Assembly: GCA_025800125.1 (NCBI GenBank) | Contig: JAOXSF010000007.1 | Span: 1 to 33,789, forward strand | Source: Marinobacterium sp. | GTDB taxonomy: Bacteria; Pseudomonadota; Gammaproteobacteria; Pseudomonadales; Balneatricaceae | Reading direction: 5' to 3' | DNA length: 33,789 bases | Part shown: piece by piece, positions 16,450 to 28,054 of the stretch | Layout: each line of letters opens with the position of its first letter | Numbering within the stretch: position 1 is the first letter of the stretch | Translations under genes and position numbers: made by a program | Notes under the pieces: generated by a model | Databases searched by the model: none | Told to the model about the DNA's origin: nothing | What the model saw: only the letters and a program-made list of their open reading frames with translations

Positions 16450-17361
16450 ATGTGGTTTAAAAACCTGATTTTCTACCGCCTTACTGAAGGCTTTGACCAT
16501 AACGCCGCACCCCTGGAAGCGTTGATGGCGGAACACAGTTTTACTCCCTGCGGCTCTCAGGAACTATCTCGCTATGGCTGGACCTCTGCTACTGGTGGGC
16601 TGACTGATAGTCTGATCTATGAGGTCAGTGGCTTTATGATGGTTTGTGCGCAGAAGGAAGAGAAAATTCTCCCGGCAGGCGTGATCAGGAAAGCCGTTGA
16701 TGAAAAAATCGCGGTGATTGAGCATGAACAAGCACGCAAAGTGTACAGGAAAGAACGAGAGCAGCTGAAAGACGAAGTCATTCTTGATTTGCTTCCCAGA
16801 GCATTCAGTCGTTTCAGCCAGGTCAAAGCGATGATTATGCCTCGCCAGGGCTGGATTGTTGTTGATACTGGCGCGCATAAACATGCCGAAGAACTGCTGA
16901 ACCTGCTACGTAATACGCTAGGCTCTTTGCCGGTAGCACTGCCTGATGTAGCACAATCACCTTCTGCCGTCATGACGCACTGGCTGCAAGCCCCAGAGCA
17001 ACAACAACTGGCGTTTGCCATCCAGGACGAATGTGAACTGCGTGACTCACTGGTTGAAAGTGGTGTTATTCGCATCAAGGGCCAGGAGCTGGAAAGTGAC
17101 GAGTTCATCGCCCACCTCGAAGCGGGAAAACGAGTTGTTAAACTTTCACTGGAGTGGGACGAAAAGCTTAACTTTATGCTGGAAGAAAGCCTCTGTATTA
17201 AACGACTGAAGTTAAGTGACCAGCTAAAAGAAAACCTGGAGTCCGAATACCAGGATGAGGAATTAGCACGTTTCGATACTGATATGACCCAGATGGGGCT
17301 GGAGTTCAGTCGTCTGATTCCTCAATTACTCCACGCATTCGGGGATGACGTAACCAACTGA
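16450..17361 (+). CDS. rdgC: Recombination-associated protein RdgC
   Basis: A 303-residue nucleoid-associated protein that forms a DNA-encircling dimer ring and limits RecA activity. The start MWFKNLIFYRL, the FTPCGxxExxxYGW-like segment near 30-40 and the closing FSRLIPQLLxAFGDD are diagnostic, and length equals E. coli RdgC (303). A ribosome site (AAAGG) lies seven bases before the ATG. It sits right after the integrase terminator, so the prophage inserted just upstream of rdgC. It converges with the DUF4214 gene, with a long hairpin between. Confidence 0.97.
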   Translation: MWFKNLIFYRLTEGFDHNAAPLEALMAEHSFTPCGSQELSRYGWTSATGGLTDSLIYEVSGFMMVCAQKEEKILPAGVIRKAVDEKIAVIEHEQARKVYRKEREQLKDEVILDLLPRAFSRFSQVKAMIMPRQGWIVVDTGAHKHAEELLNLLRNTLGSLPVALPDVAQSPSAVMTHWLQAPEQQQLAFAIQDECELRDSLVESGVIRIKGQELESDEFIAHLEAGKRVVKLSLEWDEKLNFMLEESLCIKRLKLSDQLKENLESEYQDEELARFDTDMTQMGLEFSRLIPQLLHAFGDDVTN

Positions 17362-17363
17362 TG

Positions 17364-17403
17364 ATATTGGCAATGCGGTATTTGCTTACTGCATTGCCAA
17401 TAT
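17364..17403. terminator. Long perfect hairpin between convergent rdgC and the DUF4214 gene
   Basis: 17364-17376 is the exact reverse complement of 17391-17403. The stem extends inwards, with one G-T wobble, to 17 bp with a TTTGCT loop. It starts three bases after the rdgC stop and probably ends transcription from both sides, though T tracts are poor. Confidence 0.6.
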
Positions 17404-17439
17404 GCGTAATACAGTGCCTGAATATGCTATTGAGTAGCC

Positions 17440-18870
17440 TCAGGCAATCCAGAGGTCATACTGAATACCATCTTCGATCAGCCCAGAAACATTTGCCTGA
17501 TTTTCCACACTTTCACTGAAGCCGAGCAATACCTGTTCACGCGAACTATCTGGTGTCGATAACAGGTTCAACCAGTTGGCCTTACCTTCTACATCCGGTG
17601 CTCTATCCAGTACATTGTTATACAGCTCTGTAATGTAGGCATCGTCACTAAGCTCTGCACCATACTTCTGCCGGAATTCATTGCTCTGCAAAAAAGCGCT
17701 GGCGATTTCGGTCATGCTGGCGCCATGGTCTACCCGATCAATCCAGAAACCTAAACCACCGGTATCCGGTTCACGATCCAGCGCGGCCTTATATAAACGA
17801 TATACCTGGCCCGCGCCACCCTCTATATCCAGTGCCAGCCAAATATCATCAAAGACCAGTCGCTCCATACCTTCAAGCAGCTCTGTACCAGCAATACCAT
17901 CACGGGTGATAGTGAACCCTGCTACCGTCTGATCAACTTCGTAGTCCTGTAACTTCCCTTCATAACGCATAGTACCGGGCTTGACCAGAATTCCGGGCAC
18001 AGTACCTGAGGGCGGTACAGTGTCTGGTGGTGTGGTTGGCTGTGTCGGTGTACCCGGTGGTGGGGAGGCTGGTTCAGGCTCAGAAAATGTAAAACTGGAA
18101 TTATCGACTTTATAGCCGGCAAGCTCGACAGGTGCGCCTTCAGCCAGTACATAACTGCGTTTGCTGACATCGACAGACGCCACCAGGCTGGTGTTGTCAT
18201 TATGATCATGAATGCGATCATGGGCATCCAGAAAACGTCCACCACCCCAGTAATTACCACTGGCACTTACCGTATGCTGTACGCCTTCTGTGGCGTAAAA
18301 CGTAACGGTAGGAAATACTTTTGAAAGAAAGTTATTATTCTCAAGTGTGGCCGGGTTACTCTGACTTGAATAAACAGAGAGTGTAGAATCACCAACCAGC
18401 GTATTCTGGGTGAACACCTCTCCACGCACCATAACAGCTTTTATATCAACATTATGAAAGATATTACCCTGTACAGGGTTTTCACCCGCTTGACTGGCCT
18501 GCTTTTCCCAGAGCACCAGTCCTGATTGCAAGTCTTCCACAATAGAGCTTTTAAGGCTGAAACTGCCTTCGTTATGACTCTCGGTAAACAGACTGCCCTG
18601 ATCAATATGCGCGTAGTCAATCTCAACTTTACCGCCACTTCGGCCCTGAATATTGGTATCATAAACTTCAACAATACGGCTCTTGCTTCCCTCTATATCA
18701 AGGCTGCCAGATACTGCCAGGTTATGTTTATTGCCGACCAGCTGACTACCTTCTTTAAAATGAACAACTGTTCCCTGAGCAATTTCGACATCTCCCGTTA
18801 ACGAGACCACATCGCCAATCTCAAACACATGGTTTGTCTCAATCTTTCCTGACAGTGTGTAAAATGCCAT
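17440..18870 (-). CDS. Beta-helix and DUF4214 protein, probably exported by a type I system
   Basis: A 476-residue acidic protein without an N-terminal signal peptide. Residues about 1-255 are rich in short V/I/G/N/S strands of the kind seen in right-handed parallel beta-helices (for example the NNNFLS and GNYWGGG turns). A Pro/Thr-rich linker follows (about 264-300). A DUF4214 domain spans about 355-470, with the typical ALDIEGGAGQVYRLYKAALD and GGLGFWI motifs and a second copy around NNVLDRAPDVEG. DUF4214 is frequent in S-layer-like and RTX-type secreted proteins whose export signal is C-terminal. AAGGA seven bases before the ATG supports the start. No transporter genes are adjacent. Role (adhesin, matrix or surface protein) is unknown. 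Confidence 0.75.
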   Translation of the reverse strand: MAFYTLSGKIETNHVFEIGDVVSLTGDVEIAQGTVVHFKEGSQLVGNKHNLAVSGSLDIEGSKSRIVEVYDTNIQGRSGGKVEIDYAHIDQGSLFTESHNEGSFSLKSSIVEDLQSGLVLWEKQASQAGENPVQGNIFHNVDIKAVMVRGEVFTQNTLVGDSTLSVYSSQSNPATLENNNFLSKVFPTVTFYATEGVQHTVSASGNYWGGGRFLDAHDRIHDHNDNTSLVASVDVSKRSYVLAEGAPVELAGYKVDNSSFTFSEPEPASPPPGTPTQPTTPPDTVPPSGTVPGILVKPGTMRYEGKLQDYEVDQTVAGFTITRDGIAGTELLEGMERLVFDDIWLALDIEGGAGQVYRLYKAALDREPDTGGLGFWIDRVDHGASMTEIASAFLQSNEFRQKYGAELSDDAYITELYNNVLDRAPDVEGKANWLNLLSTPDSSREQVLLGFSESVENQANVSGLIEDGIQYDLWIA

Positions 18871-19059
18871 CTATTCATCCTTTTCAATCAAAAGCCTCAC
18901 TGCCCAGGCAGGGAAGCAGTCGCACATATAAAGACGTTCATTCCTGTTTTCTGCCAGTATTTTAAACAGCTGATTTTCACCCGGCAGGGTTCTCTATTAT
19001 CGGCCAGCAAGCACCCAAGCTAAAGGCCTTTCCAACCTGAACTTATTGCCAACCAGCAA

Positions 19060-19084
19060 CAAAAACGGCACCCGAAGGTGCCGT
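19060..19084 (-). terminator. Rho-independent terminator of the rsx operon
   Basis: ACGGCACC and GGTGCCGT (19065-19072 with 19077-19084) form an 8-bp stem with a tetraloop. On the minus strand it is followed by a T run (19060-19065). It lies 25 bases after the rsxE stop and closes the operon. Confidence 0.9.
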
Positions 19085-19109
19085 ACAGAACACAGGCAGA
19101 TAAACAGGC

Positions 19110-19814
19110 TTATCCCGTAATACGTACCCGACGGCTTTCACCTGGTTCCGGTTTTGGCATCTGTGCCTTACGGCGCTCTTCCAGCCGATCATCAATAATG
19201 TTTTTCAGTGCAATCAGCAATCCCATGCCAACAAAGGCACCCGGCGGCAGAATGGCAAACAGGAAACCGCTGTAATCACCAAACAGCACAACCTTCCAGC
19301 TTTCTGCCATCGGGCCGAATAGCAGCTGCATATCAGCAAACAACGTGCCAGACCCCAGCACTTCACGCATCGCGCCCAGAATAACCAGTACCGCCGAGAA
19401 GCCCAGCCCCATCATGATACCGTCAACGACCGAGGCCCCAACCGGGTTCTTACAGGCAAAAGCGTCTGCACGGCCCATAATGGCACAGTTAGTTACAATC
19501 AATGGGATAAAGATACCCAGAATCTGATACAGCTCGTAGGTAAAGGCCTGCATCAGCAATTCAATGCTGGTTACAAACGCCGCTATAATCATCACGAAAA
19601 TCGGCAAGCGTACAGAGTCTGGTACGAACTTGCGGAACGCTGAAACCGTCAGATTGGAACCCACCAGCACCAGGGTACTGGCAATGCCCAGGCCAATAGC
19701 GTTCACCACTGAGCCGGTTACCGCCAGCAGCGGACAGAGCCCCAGCAACTGCACCAGGGCCGGATTGTTGTTCCACAGACCATCAAAGGTAATTTTCTTG
19801 AAATCAGCACTCAT
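19110..19814 (-). CDS. rsxE: Electron transport complex subunit RsxE/RnfE
   Basis: A 234-residue integral membrane subunit of the Rsx/Rnf complex. It has about six membrane helices, with the conserved [18 protein letters not shown] start and the [13 protein letters not shown] segment shared with RsxA and NqrD/E. The Cys residues at LCPL and TNCA are in line with the intramembrane iron-sulfur centre described for these paired subunits. Its ATG overlaps the rsxG stop (ATGA). It is the last gene of the operon; the nth gene that follows rsxE in E. coli is absent here and a terminator follows instead. Confidence 0.96.
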   Translation of the reverse strand: MSADFKKITFDGLWNNNPALVQLLGLCPLLAVTGSVVNAIGLGIASTLVLVGSNLTVSAFRKFVPDSVRLPIFVMIIAAFVTSIELLMQAFTYELYQILGIFIPLIVTNCAIMGRADAFACKNPVGASVVDGIMMGLGFSAVLVILGAMREVLGSGTLFADMQLLFGPMAESWKVVLFGDYSGFLFAILPPGAFVGMGLLIALKNIIDDRLEERRKAQMPKPEPGESRRVRITG

Positions 19815-20452
19815 TGCAGGGATACCTCAACACTGTCCGAACCCAGCAGCGCGATACGGTTCATGCGGAAATAGCGGATTGCACGAGCAGTCGCGTTAAC
19901 CACCGCCCGAGGGGTAATAGTGGCACCGGTAAACTGATCAAAGTCACCGCCATCTTTTTTCACCGCCCAGGCCTTGTCTCTGCTGCCATTCATCATACGG
20001 CCATCAAACGCCAGCACCCAGTCTGACTTTTTGATCTCGACCTTATCACCCAGCCCCGGTGTCTCTTTATGGGCCAACACCCGCACACCGGCAACAGAGC
20101 TGTCAGCGTTAATACCAACAATCATCTGGATATTGCCGGAGTAACCGTCCGGCGCAATTACCGGCAGGATAACGGTCTGCACCTTGCCATCACGGCGGGC
20201 ACGCCAGGCGGTGGCAGGTTCACGATTACCCAGCAGCTCAGGTGCAACAAACTTCACGGTGTCTTCCAGCAGATCATTTTCGATCTGATCACGGGGCACA
20301 ATTTCATACAGTGCCCTCGCCTGAGCTTCACGCTCATTACGCTCAATACGTTCTTTGGTACCCACCTGAGTCACCGCAATCAACGCAGCGGTCACCACAG
20401 CAAAGACTGCCAGGCCAACTGTACTGCTACGTACAGCACTGAACATCTCCAT
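19811..20452 (-). CDS. rsxG: Electron transport complex subunit RsxG/RnfG, FMN-binding
   Basis: A 213-residue subunit with one N-terminal membrane helix (about 10-30) and a periplasmic FMN domain. The flavinylation motif is TGATIT with Thr178 as the expected covalent FMN site. The [12 protein letters not shown] block is also conserved. The ATG overlaps the rsxD stop as ATGA, and the stop overlaps rsxE in the same way. A flavin transferase (ApbE) is needed but not in this window. Confidence 0.96.
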   Translation of the reverse strand: MEMFSAVRSSTVGLAVFAVVTAALIAVTQVGTKERIERNEREAQARALYEIVPRDQIENDLLEDTVKFVAPELLGNREPATAWRARRDGKVQTVILPVIAPDGYSGNIQMIVGINADSSVAGVRVLAHKETPGLGDKVEIKKSDWVLAFDGRMMNGSRDKAWAVKKDGGDFDQFTGATITPRAVVNATARAIRYFRMNRIALLGSDSVEVSLQ

Positions 20453-21501
20453 CAGCTTTCTCCTTTCAGGCCACGTTTCGCCTTCGCATGGCCATAACTG
20501 CGCGGCTGGGTGTACAAATCAATAAAGGGCGCAGACAGATTCAGCAGCAGCACAGCAAAGGCCACCGCGTCCGGGTAATTACCCCAGGTGCGGATAATAA
20601 AGACCAGCAGACCTATACCAGCACCGAAGTACAGTTTGCCCTTATTTGAAGTCGCAGAAGTCACCGGGTCAGTGGCGATAAAGAACGCCCCCAGCATGGT
20701 GCCACCCACGGTCAGATGGAAGAACGGATCAGCAAAGCTGTCAGGGTCAAAACCAAACAGTAATGTGCTCGGAATCGCAATCGCCGCCATCATCGCTACC
20801 GGAGCATGCCAGGTAAACACCTTGCGATGCAGCAGAAATATCCCGCCCATTACATAGGCAGCGCTGACCGCATGCCAGGCACCAACACCGTTGGCCAGTA
20901 CATCAATCTGCTTCCAGGCTTCTTCGGTGGTCAGGCCGCCGCGCTGCTTAAGCGCATCCAGCGGTGTCGCACCGGTAAACTGGTCGATCTGGGTGCTGTC
21001 CAGGCCACCAAAGATCACGCCGATGGTATCAAACAGCCCCATCAGGCCGTCATCCAGCAGTACCACAGGGGCAGTCCAGCGAGTCATCTCCACCGGGAAG
21101 GAGACCAGCAACAGCGCATAGGCAATCATCGCCGGGTTAAACGGGTTCTGGCCCAGACCACCATACAGATGCTTGGCGATCACAATGGCGACAAAGATGC
21201 CGACCAAGGTCAGCCACCAAGGTGCAAATGGCGGCAACGCCAGTGCCAGCAACACCGCCGTTACCACCGCGCTGTAATCACGCAGGTAGAACATCACCGG
21301 GCGTTTGCGCAGGCGGATCATCGCCGCTTCCATACCAACCGCCAGCAGCGACGCCCAGATCACATTAACCAGGGTGCCCCAGCCAAAGAAGAAGGTCATG
21401 GCGACCAACCCCGGCAGGGTCGCCAGCAGCACCAGTCGCATCACATCAGCGGTGCGATTGGCCTTATGTACATGGGGTGAGGTAACTCGAATCAGTGCCA
21501 T
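20452..21501 (-). CDS. rsxD: Electron transport complex subunit RsxD/RnfD
   Basis: A 349-residue multi-pass membrane subunit, close to the E. coli length (352). It has about nine or ten predicted helices, the RDYSAVVTAVLLALALPP and LGQNPFNPAMIAYA segments, and a covalent FMN site, TGAT, with Thr179. It starts 42 bases after the rsxC stop. It works with RsxC/B/G in moving electrons through the membrane. Confidence 0.96.
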   Translation of the reverse strand: MALIRVTSPHVHKANRTADVMRLVLLATLPGLVAMTFFFGWGTLVNVIWASLLAVGMEAAMIRLRKRPVMFYLRDYSAVVTAVLLALALPPFAPWWLTLVGIFVAIVIAKHLYGGLGQNPFNPAMIAYALLLVSFPVEMTRWTAPVVLLDDGLMGLFDTIGVIFGGLDSTQIDQFTGATPLDALKQRGGLTTEEAWKQIDVLANGVGAWHAVSAAYVMGGIFLLHRKVFTWHAPVAMMAAIAIPSTLLFGFDPDSFADPFFHLTVGGTMLGAFFIATDPVTSATSNKGKLYFGAGIGLLVFIIRTWGNYPDAVAFAVLLLNLSAPFIDLYTQPRSYGHAKAKRGLKGES

Positions 21502-21543
21502 CTTATCTGTTCACTTCTGTGTGCACATTATTCAAACCGGCCA

Positions 21544-24500
21544 TTACTCAAACCGACCAAGCGTTGCATTGAGCTGCTCGGCTTTCTGCTTCGCGGCTTC
21601 CAGTTCCTGTGCCAGCAGCTCCTGCTGATCATCCGGCTCAGTCACTTTAGCCAGCGCCCGCTCGGCTTTGGTTACCGCTGCACGGGCCATGGCAGCGTCG
21701 ATTTTCAGCTGTTTGAGATCAATACCTTCAGCGGCTGCGGCTTCCTGCTGTTTTGCTTCTGCAGCCTCGAAAGTCGCTCTGGCGTCTTCATGGCGCTGTT
21801 GCAACTGCTGATATTCCGCTTCCAGTGCAGTCGCATCTTCACCCGCCTCCTGCGCTTCCTCCAGTGCCTTTTCTGCCTTACGCAGCTTGGTACGCATAAT
21901 GGACACCTGCTGCTTCAAGGCTTTCATATCAAGCACCGGCGCTTCCGCTTCAACAGGCTCTGGTTCGGCTTCCACTGCTGGAGCATCAACCACACCACCA
22001 GCTGCTTTATAGTCAGCAATGGCGCCATTGAGCTTAGCCCGCAGCTTTTCAACACCAGGTTTCATCTTGTCAGCGGTTGGCAGGCCTTTTTCAATGGCCA
22101 TATTCAGCGCTTTCTGACCCTTATCAACCTTGGCTTGTAGCGCGTCAACGTCGGCTTTTAACTCAGCAAGCCGGGCTTCAGAGGCCGCCGGAGCAGCGGC
22201 CTGACCGGCACCCTGGGCATCCGCCAGCGCCAGCTTCGCTTCGTCCAGTTTGGCACGCAGCTTTTCAACACCTGGCTTCATCTTGTCAGCCGTCGGCAGG
22301 CCCTTTTCAATGGCCATATCCAGCGCTTTCTGGCCCTTATCAACCTTGGCCTGTAGCGCGTCAACATCCGCTTTCAGCTCGGCCAGCTGGGCTTCAGAAA
22401 CTGCCGGGGCAACACTCTGGCCAGCACACTGGGCATCCGCCAGTGCTTTCTTCGCTTCGTCAAGTTTGGCACGCAGCTTTTCAACACCGGGCTTCATCTT
22501 GTCAGCCGTCGGCAGGCCCTTTTCAATAGCCATATCCAGCGCTTTCTGACCTTTATCAACCTTGGCCTGTAGCGCGTCAACATCGGCTTTCAACTCAGCA
22601 AGCTGGGCTTCAGAGGCCACCGGAGCAGCTGGCGCTGCCGCACCAGTACCTGCATCACCGCCAGCCTCAGCTTCATCGTACGCTTTCTGAGCTGCTACAG
22701 TTTTTGCCTGTTGTTCAGCAACTTTTGCTTCCAATGCTGCAAGATCACCTTCACCACTTTCTTGTGCCTTAGCCAGCGCTTTTTCTGCCTGCTTGAGCTT
22801 GGTACGGGCCACCGCAGCATTGGTTTTCAGCTGTTTTATGTCGACAACCGGAGTCGCTACCGGTGCACTTTGCCCATCGTCATAGGCTTTCTGTGCAGCC
22901 TCGGCTTTAGCCTGCAACTGGCTGAGGGTATCACGCAGTTTTTCAATGCCATCAAGGCCTTTATCTTCTGCGTTTTTCAGTGCTTTTTCAGCCTGTTTCA
23001 GCTTGGTACGGGCAACCGCCGCATTGGTTTTCAGCTGTTTCAAATCAGTGACTGGCGCCGCCGGGGCCGCAACAGCAGGGGCTGAAGCAGCGCCACTTTC
23101 TGCATCGGCTAGCGCCTTCTGGGCTGTATCTGTTTTTTGCTGTGCGGCTTGTAATGCGGCTTCCAGTTCAGTCAGGTTATCAGCGCCGTTTTCGCGGGCG
23201 ACATCCACTTCTTTCTGTGCTTTTTTCAACTTGGTGCGGGCAACCGCAGCAGCTGTCTTCAGCGCTTTTATATCAACGGCGGTGTCTGTTGGTGCCACCG
23301 GTGTCACACCTGCAACAGCCAAGGCTTTATCTTTCTTCGCAGCCTGTGCTTTAACGGCTTCTTCAGCACGCTGTTTGCGCCGCGCTTCTTTCTCAGCTTT
23401 TTCAGCTTCCTGGCGGGCAATACGGGCTTCATAACGCTGTTTGGCGTGTTCAGCCTTACGGGCTTCCGCCTCTTCCTGGCGAATTTCCGCTTTGGCAAAG
23501 CGATAATACTGCACCAGAGGAATTTCAGACGGGCAGACGTAAGCACAGGCACCACACTCAATACAGTCGAACAGGTTATGATTTTTCGCCTTGTCGAACT
23601 CACGCCCTTTGGCGAACCAGTGCAACTGTTGTGGCAATAATTCAACCGGACAGGCCTGTTCACAGGCGCCACAACGGATACAGGGCTGCGCAGGATTACC
23701 TTCCGGCATCTCTTCCCAGGTCGCCGCTATCAGACAGTTGGTGGTTTTGGTGATCGGCAGCTCATCGTCATTAACGGTAAAGCCCATCATCGGGCCACCC
23801 ACAACCAGACGGGCCAGGTGGTTCTCTTTGAGGTTCGCCGCCTCCAGCAGATCAACAAATGGCGTACCAATGGCTATATCCATATTATGCGGCCGGGCAA
23901 CCGCATCACCGGTCATGGTGACTACACGGGAGATCAGTGGTTCACCGTGATTGACCGCGCGGTGAATTGCCACGGTCGTACCCACATTCTGACAGACAAT
24001 ACCCACATCGGCAGGAATGCCACCGCTGGGTACTTCAACGTTAGTCAACAGTTTGATCAGCTGCTTTTCACCACCTGATGGATATTTAGTTGGCACCACC
24101 ACCACATCAATATGATGGCGGTTACCCTGCACCGCCTGCTGCAAGGCACGAATCGCCTGAGGCTTGTTATCCTCAATACCAATTATCACATGGCTGGGGC
24201 GCAGAATATGGCAGATAATCTCAATACCGGCGATCACCTGGTCTGCCCGCTCACGCATCAACATATCGTCAGCAGTGATATAAGGCTCACACTCAGCAGC
24301 ATTGATGATCAGGGTATTAATAATATGGTGGTCACCAACGTTCAGTTTGACGTCGGTCGGGAAACCCGCACCGCCCATACCAGCAACACCTTTGCCGCGA
24401 ATATAATCCGCCAGCTCATGGCCACTCAGGGCATGATAATCATCCAGCCCATGGTGGGATACCCAGTTATCCTGCAAATCGTTTTCAATTTCGATACACA

Positions 24501-24867
24501 GGGCATCCATACCAGAGCTATGCGCCACCGGCATTGGGCCTATCGCCGTCACCGTACCCGATACCGAGGCGTGAATTGCCGCACTGAGGCGGGCGCCAGG
24601 CTCAGCAATCAGCTGGCCTTTCTGAACGTGCTGGCCAACGTCTACCAGTACTTTGGCAGGTGCGCCTATATGTTGCTGTACCGGCAGGCGCACCTTTTTT
24701 GGCACCGGGCCAGGCTGAATCGGCAGACCTGTAGACTGCTGTTTATTTTCCGGCGGGTGTACACCACCATGAAACGCAAAGACCTTGCCCATAAATGCTT
24801 TACTCGCAGTAGCGTTACCTGCAACCGTTTCCCTTGTAAAAGAGTGGCCTGTAACCGCGTTACTCAT
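21544..24867 (-). CDS. rsxC: Electron transport complex subunit RsxC/RnfC with a very long repeat-rich tail
   Basis: A 1107-residue subunit; E. coli RsxC has 740. The N-terminal 460 residues carry FHGGVHPPE, the nucleotide/FMN-binding GVAGMGGAGFPTDVK (160-174), INAAECEPYITAD (188-200), the SLBB region and two [4Fe-4S] motifs (CIRCGACEQACP at 396-407 and CIECGACAYVCP at 435-446). From about 465 on the protein is an Ala/Lys/Glu coiled region with two repeat types: several copies of an AAVARTKLKxAEKAL unit and three nearly identical 72-residue LAELKADVDALQAKVDKGQK units. The start ATG overlaps the rsxB stop (ATGA). The tail probably forms long helices. Confidence 0.95.
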   Translation of the reverse strand: MSNAVTGHSFTRETVAGNATASKAFMGKVFAFHGGVHPPENKQQSTGLPIQPGPVPKKVRLPVQQHIGAPAKVLVDVGQHVQKGQLIAEPGARLSAAIHASVSGTVTAIGPMPVAHSSGMDALCIEIENDLQDNWVSHHGLDDYHALSGHELADYIRGKGVAGMGGAGFPTDVKLNVGDHHIINTLIINAAECEPYITADDMLMRERADQVIAGIEIICHILRPSHVIIGIEDNKPQAIRALQQAVQGNRHHIDVVVVPTKYPSGGEKQLIKLLTNVEVPSGGIPADVGIVCQNVGTTVAIHRAVNHGEPLISRVVTMTGDAVARPHNMDIAIGTPFVDLLEAANLKENHLARLVVGGPMMGFTVNDDELPITKTTNCLIAATWEEMPEGNPAQPCIRCGACEQACPVELLPQQLHWFAKGREFDKAKNHNLFDCIECGACAYVCPSEIPLVQYYRFAKAEIRQEEAEARKAEHAKQRYEARIARQEAEKAEKEARRKQRAEEAVKAQAAKKDKALAVAGVTPVAPTDTAVDIKALKTAAAVARTKLKKAQKEVDVARENGADNLTELEAALQAAQQKTDTAQKALADAESGAASAPAVAAPAAPVTDLKQLKTNAAVARTKLKQAEKALKNAEDKGLDGIEKLRDTLSQLQAKAEAAQKAYDDGQSAPVATPVVDIKQLKTNAAVARTKLKQAEKALAKAQESGEGDLAALEAKVAEQQAKTVAAQKAYDEAEAGGDAGTGAAAPAAPVASEAQLAELKADVDALQAKVDKGQKALDMAIEKGLPTADKMKPGVEKLRAKLDEAKKALADAQCAGQSVAPAVSEAQLAELKADVDALQAKVDKGQKALDMAIEKGLPTADKMKPGVEKLRAKLDEAKLALADAQGAGQAAAPAASEARLAELKADVDALQAKVDKGQKALNMAIEKGLPTADKMKPGVEKLRAKLNGAIADYKAAGGVVDAPAVEAEPEPVEAEAPVLDMKALKQQVSIMRTKLRKAEKALEEAQEAGEDATALEAEYQQLQQRHEDARATFEAAEAKQQEAAAAEGIDLKQLKIDAAMARAAVTKAERALAKVTEPDDQQELLAQELEAAKQKAEQLNATLGRFE
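21967..22614 (-). repeat. Three 216-bp tandem repeats inside rsxC
   Basis: The same landmark (GCAGCTTTTCAACACC) occurs at 22041, 22257 and 22473, exactly 216 bases apart. Each unit encodes 72 residues starting at SEAQLAELKAD. The two upstream-coding copies are almost identical in DNA; the last copy diverges at its end (LNGAIADYKAAGG). The repeat length keeps the frame. Confidence 0.92.
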
Positions 24868-25463
24868 CAGGACTGCCCTCCCTGCACGGCACCACGACGG
24901 TCGGTCGCAATCAGCTCAACGCCCGGTGTCGGCATCTCCCATTTCCAGTTGTTCAGCGTGGTGGCAACCGGCAGCATATCAATACAATCAACAGGACAAG
25001 GTTCAACACAGAGATCACAACCGGTACATTCAGAGCTGATAACAGTGTGCATCTGCTTCGCCGCGCCAAGAATCGCATCCACAGGACAGGCCTGAATACA
25101 TTTGGTGCAACCGATACACTCGTCTTCACGAATATAGGCCACCTGTTTCACTGGTTCCGCTGCGCCCTCTTCGGCATCCAGCGTCATCGGCTCGACATCC
25201 AGCAGGGTTGCCAACGCATCTACCGTGCTCTGCCCGCCCGGCGGACATTTGTTGATCACATCGCCTTCGGCAATCGCTTCTGCATAAGGGCGGCAGCCCG
25301 GATAACCACACTGGCCACACTGGGTTTGTGGCAACAGGTTGTCGATCTCATCCACCAGCGGGTTGCCTTCCACTTTAAAGCGGACAGAGGCATAACCCAG
25401 TACCAGACCAAATAGTGCCCCCAGTACCAGCAGTACCAGGATGGCAAGAAGAATAAGACTCAT
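24867..25463 (-). CDS. rsxB: Electron transport complex subunit RsxB/RnfB, iron-sulfur protein
   Basis: A 198-residue subunit with one N-terminal membrane helix (about 3-24). A first cluster site is formed by Cys49, Cys52, Cys57 and Cys73 (CGQCGYPGC). Two ferredoxin-type [4Fe-4S] sites follow ([12 protein letters not shown] from 116 and [12 protein letters not shown] from 146). It is the electron entry or relay protein of the complex. Thirteen bases separate it from rsxA and it overlaps rsxC by ATGA. Confidence 0.97.
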   Translation of the reverse strand: MSLILLAILVLLVLGALFGLVLGYASVRFKVEGNPLVDEIDNLLPQTQCGQCGYPGCRPYAEAIAEGDVINKCPPGGQSTVDALATLLDVEPMTLDAEEGAAEPVKQVAYIREDECIGCTKCIQACPVDAILGAAKQMHTVISSECTGCDLCVEPCPVDCIDMLPVATTLNNWKWEMPTPGVELIATDRRGAVQGGQS

Positions 25464-25476
25464 AGCAATTCCCCGC

Positions 25477-26058
25477 TCAGAACTGTACCAGGCCGGTAAA
25501 ACCCATAAATGCCAGTGACATCAGCCCGGCGGTGACCATACCAATTGCAGAACCACGGAATGGCTTTGGTACATCTGCCACGGCAACACGCTCACGAATG
25601 GCAGAGAACAGCACCAGCGCCAGTGAGAACCCCACCGCGGCACCGAAACCATAAACGATGGACTCCATAAAGCCGTTCATCTTTTTGATGTTCAGCAGAG
25701 CCACACCCAATACCGCACAGTTAGTGGTGATCAGTGGCAGGAAGATACCCAGTACCTTATAGAGTAGCGGGCTGGTTTTACGCACCACCATCTCGGTAAA
25801 TTGCACAACAGCAGCAATTACAAGAATAAATGAGATAGTACGCAGGAAACCAAGGTCCAGCGGCTCCAGCATCCAGCTGTATACCAGGTAGCTACAGACG
25901 GAGGAAAGTGTCAGTACAAAGGTGGTGGCCAGTGACATCCCCATCGCTGATTCCAGCTTGTTGGAGACACCCATAAATGGACACAGGCCCAGGAACTGAA
26001 CCAGTACGAAGTTGTTAACCAGCACGGTGCTGATCAGAATGAGCAGATATTCGGTCAT
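25477..26058 (-). CDS. rsxA: Electron transport complex subunit RsxA/RnfA
   Basis: A 193-residue membrane subunit with six predicted helices. The start [20 protein letters not shown] fits the family, so the ATG at 26058 is chosen although the frame is open for 25 more codons upstream. [10 protein letters not shown] and [10 protein letters not shown] hold the conserved cysteines for the intramembrane iron-sulfur centre. It is the first gene of rsxABCDGE. Confidence 0.96.
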   Translation of the reverse strand: MTEYLLILISTVLVNNFVLVQFLGLCPFMGVSNKLESAMGMSLATTFVLTLSSVCSYLVYSWMLEPLDLGFLRTISFILVIAAVVQFTEMVVRKTSPLLYKVLGIFLPLITTNCAVLGVALLNIKKMNGFMESIVYGFGAAVGFSLALVLFSAIRERVAVADVPKPFRGSAIGMVTAGLMSLAFMGFTGLVQF

Positions 26059-26335
26059 AACCTGAACCACATCCATCGGGGCGACCGACCCCATATCCAG
26101 TCGCAAATGCAGCCTGTCACCGGCCACAATCAAATTAGTGCTTTCTGATATAACTGAAAAGCAGCCAGATTTTACCGGATTATTTGCAATCCGCTATAGG
26201 GCCACCTATGACACACCTCAATGACCACCGCCCCGCCGGTATACTGCAGCGCACAAAAATAGCGAATACAGCAACCGGTACGGGGCGGCAGGGGTCAGGT
26301 GGCGGCTGCCACCTGAAGGCGGGCTGATCAGAAAA
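26059..26335. other. Upstream region of rsxA and end of cysN
   Basis: About 277 bases without a gene. On the minus strand TTGAGG followed after 17 bases by TATAGC could be a weak sigma-70 promoter for the rsx operon. The stretch next to cysN holds hairpins. No SoxR-type or other known operator was recognised. Confidence 0.35.
26296..26315. terminator. Hairpin after cysN, probable terminator
   Basis: CAGGTGGC (26296-26303) pairs with GCCACCTG (26308-26315) over a GGCT loop, 21 bases after the cysN stop. It is GC-rich but lacks a T tract. A second small dyad overlaps the cysN stop itself. Confidence 0.5.

Positions 26336-28054
<1,719 letters not shown>

Noticed and set aside
20806-21480. A 224-codon plus-strand frame opposite rsxD
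   Set aside because: His/Gln/Arg-rich composition typical of an antisense shadow of a membrane protein gene.
21967-22614. Regular repeats that might be taken for a CRISPR array
   Set aside because: The period is 216 bp, the units are coding and in frame with rsxC, and there are no short repeats with unique spacers.
24112-25095. A 327-codon plus-strand frame opposite rsxC and rsxB
   Set aside because: It mirrors conserved rsx coding sequence, has no motif or ribosome site, and spans two real genes.
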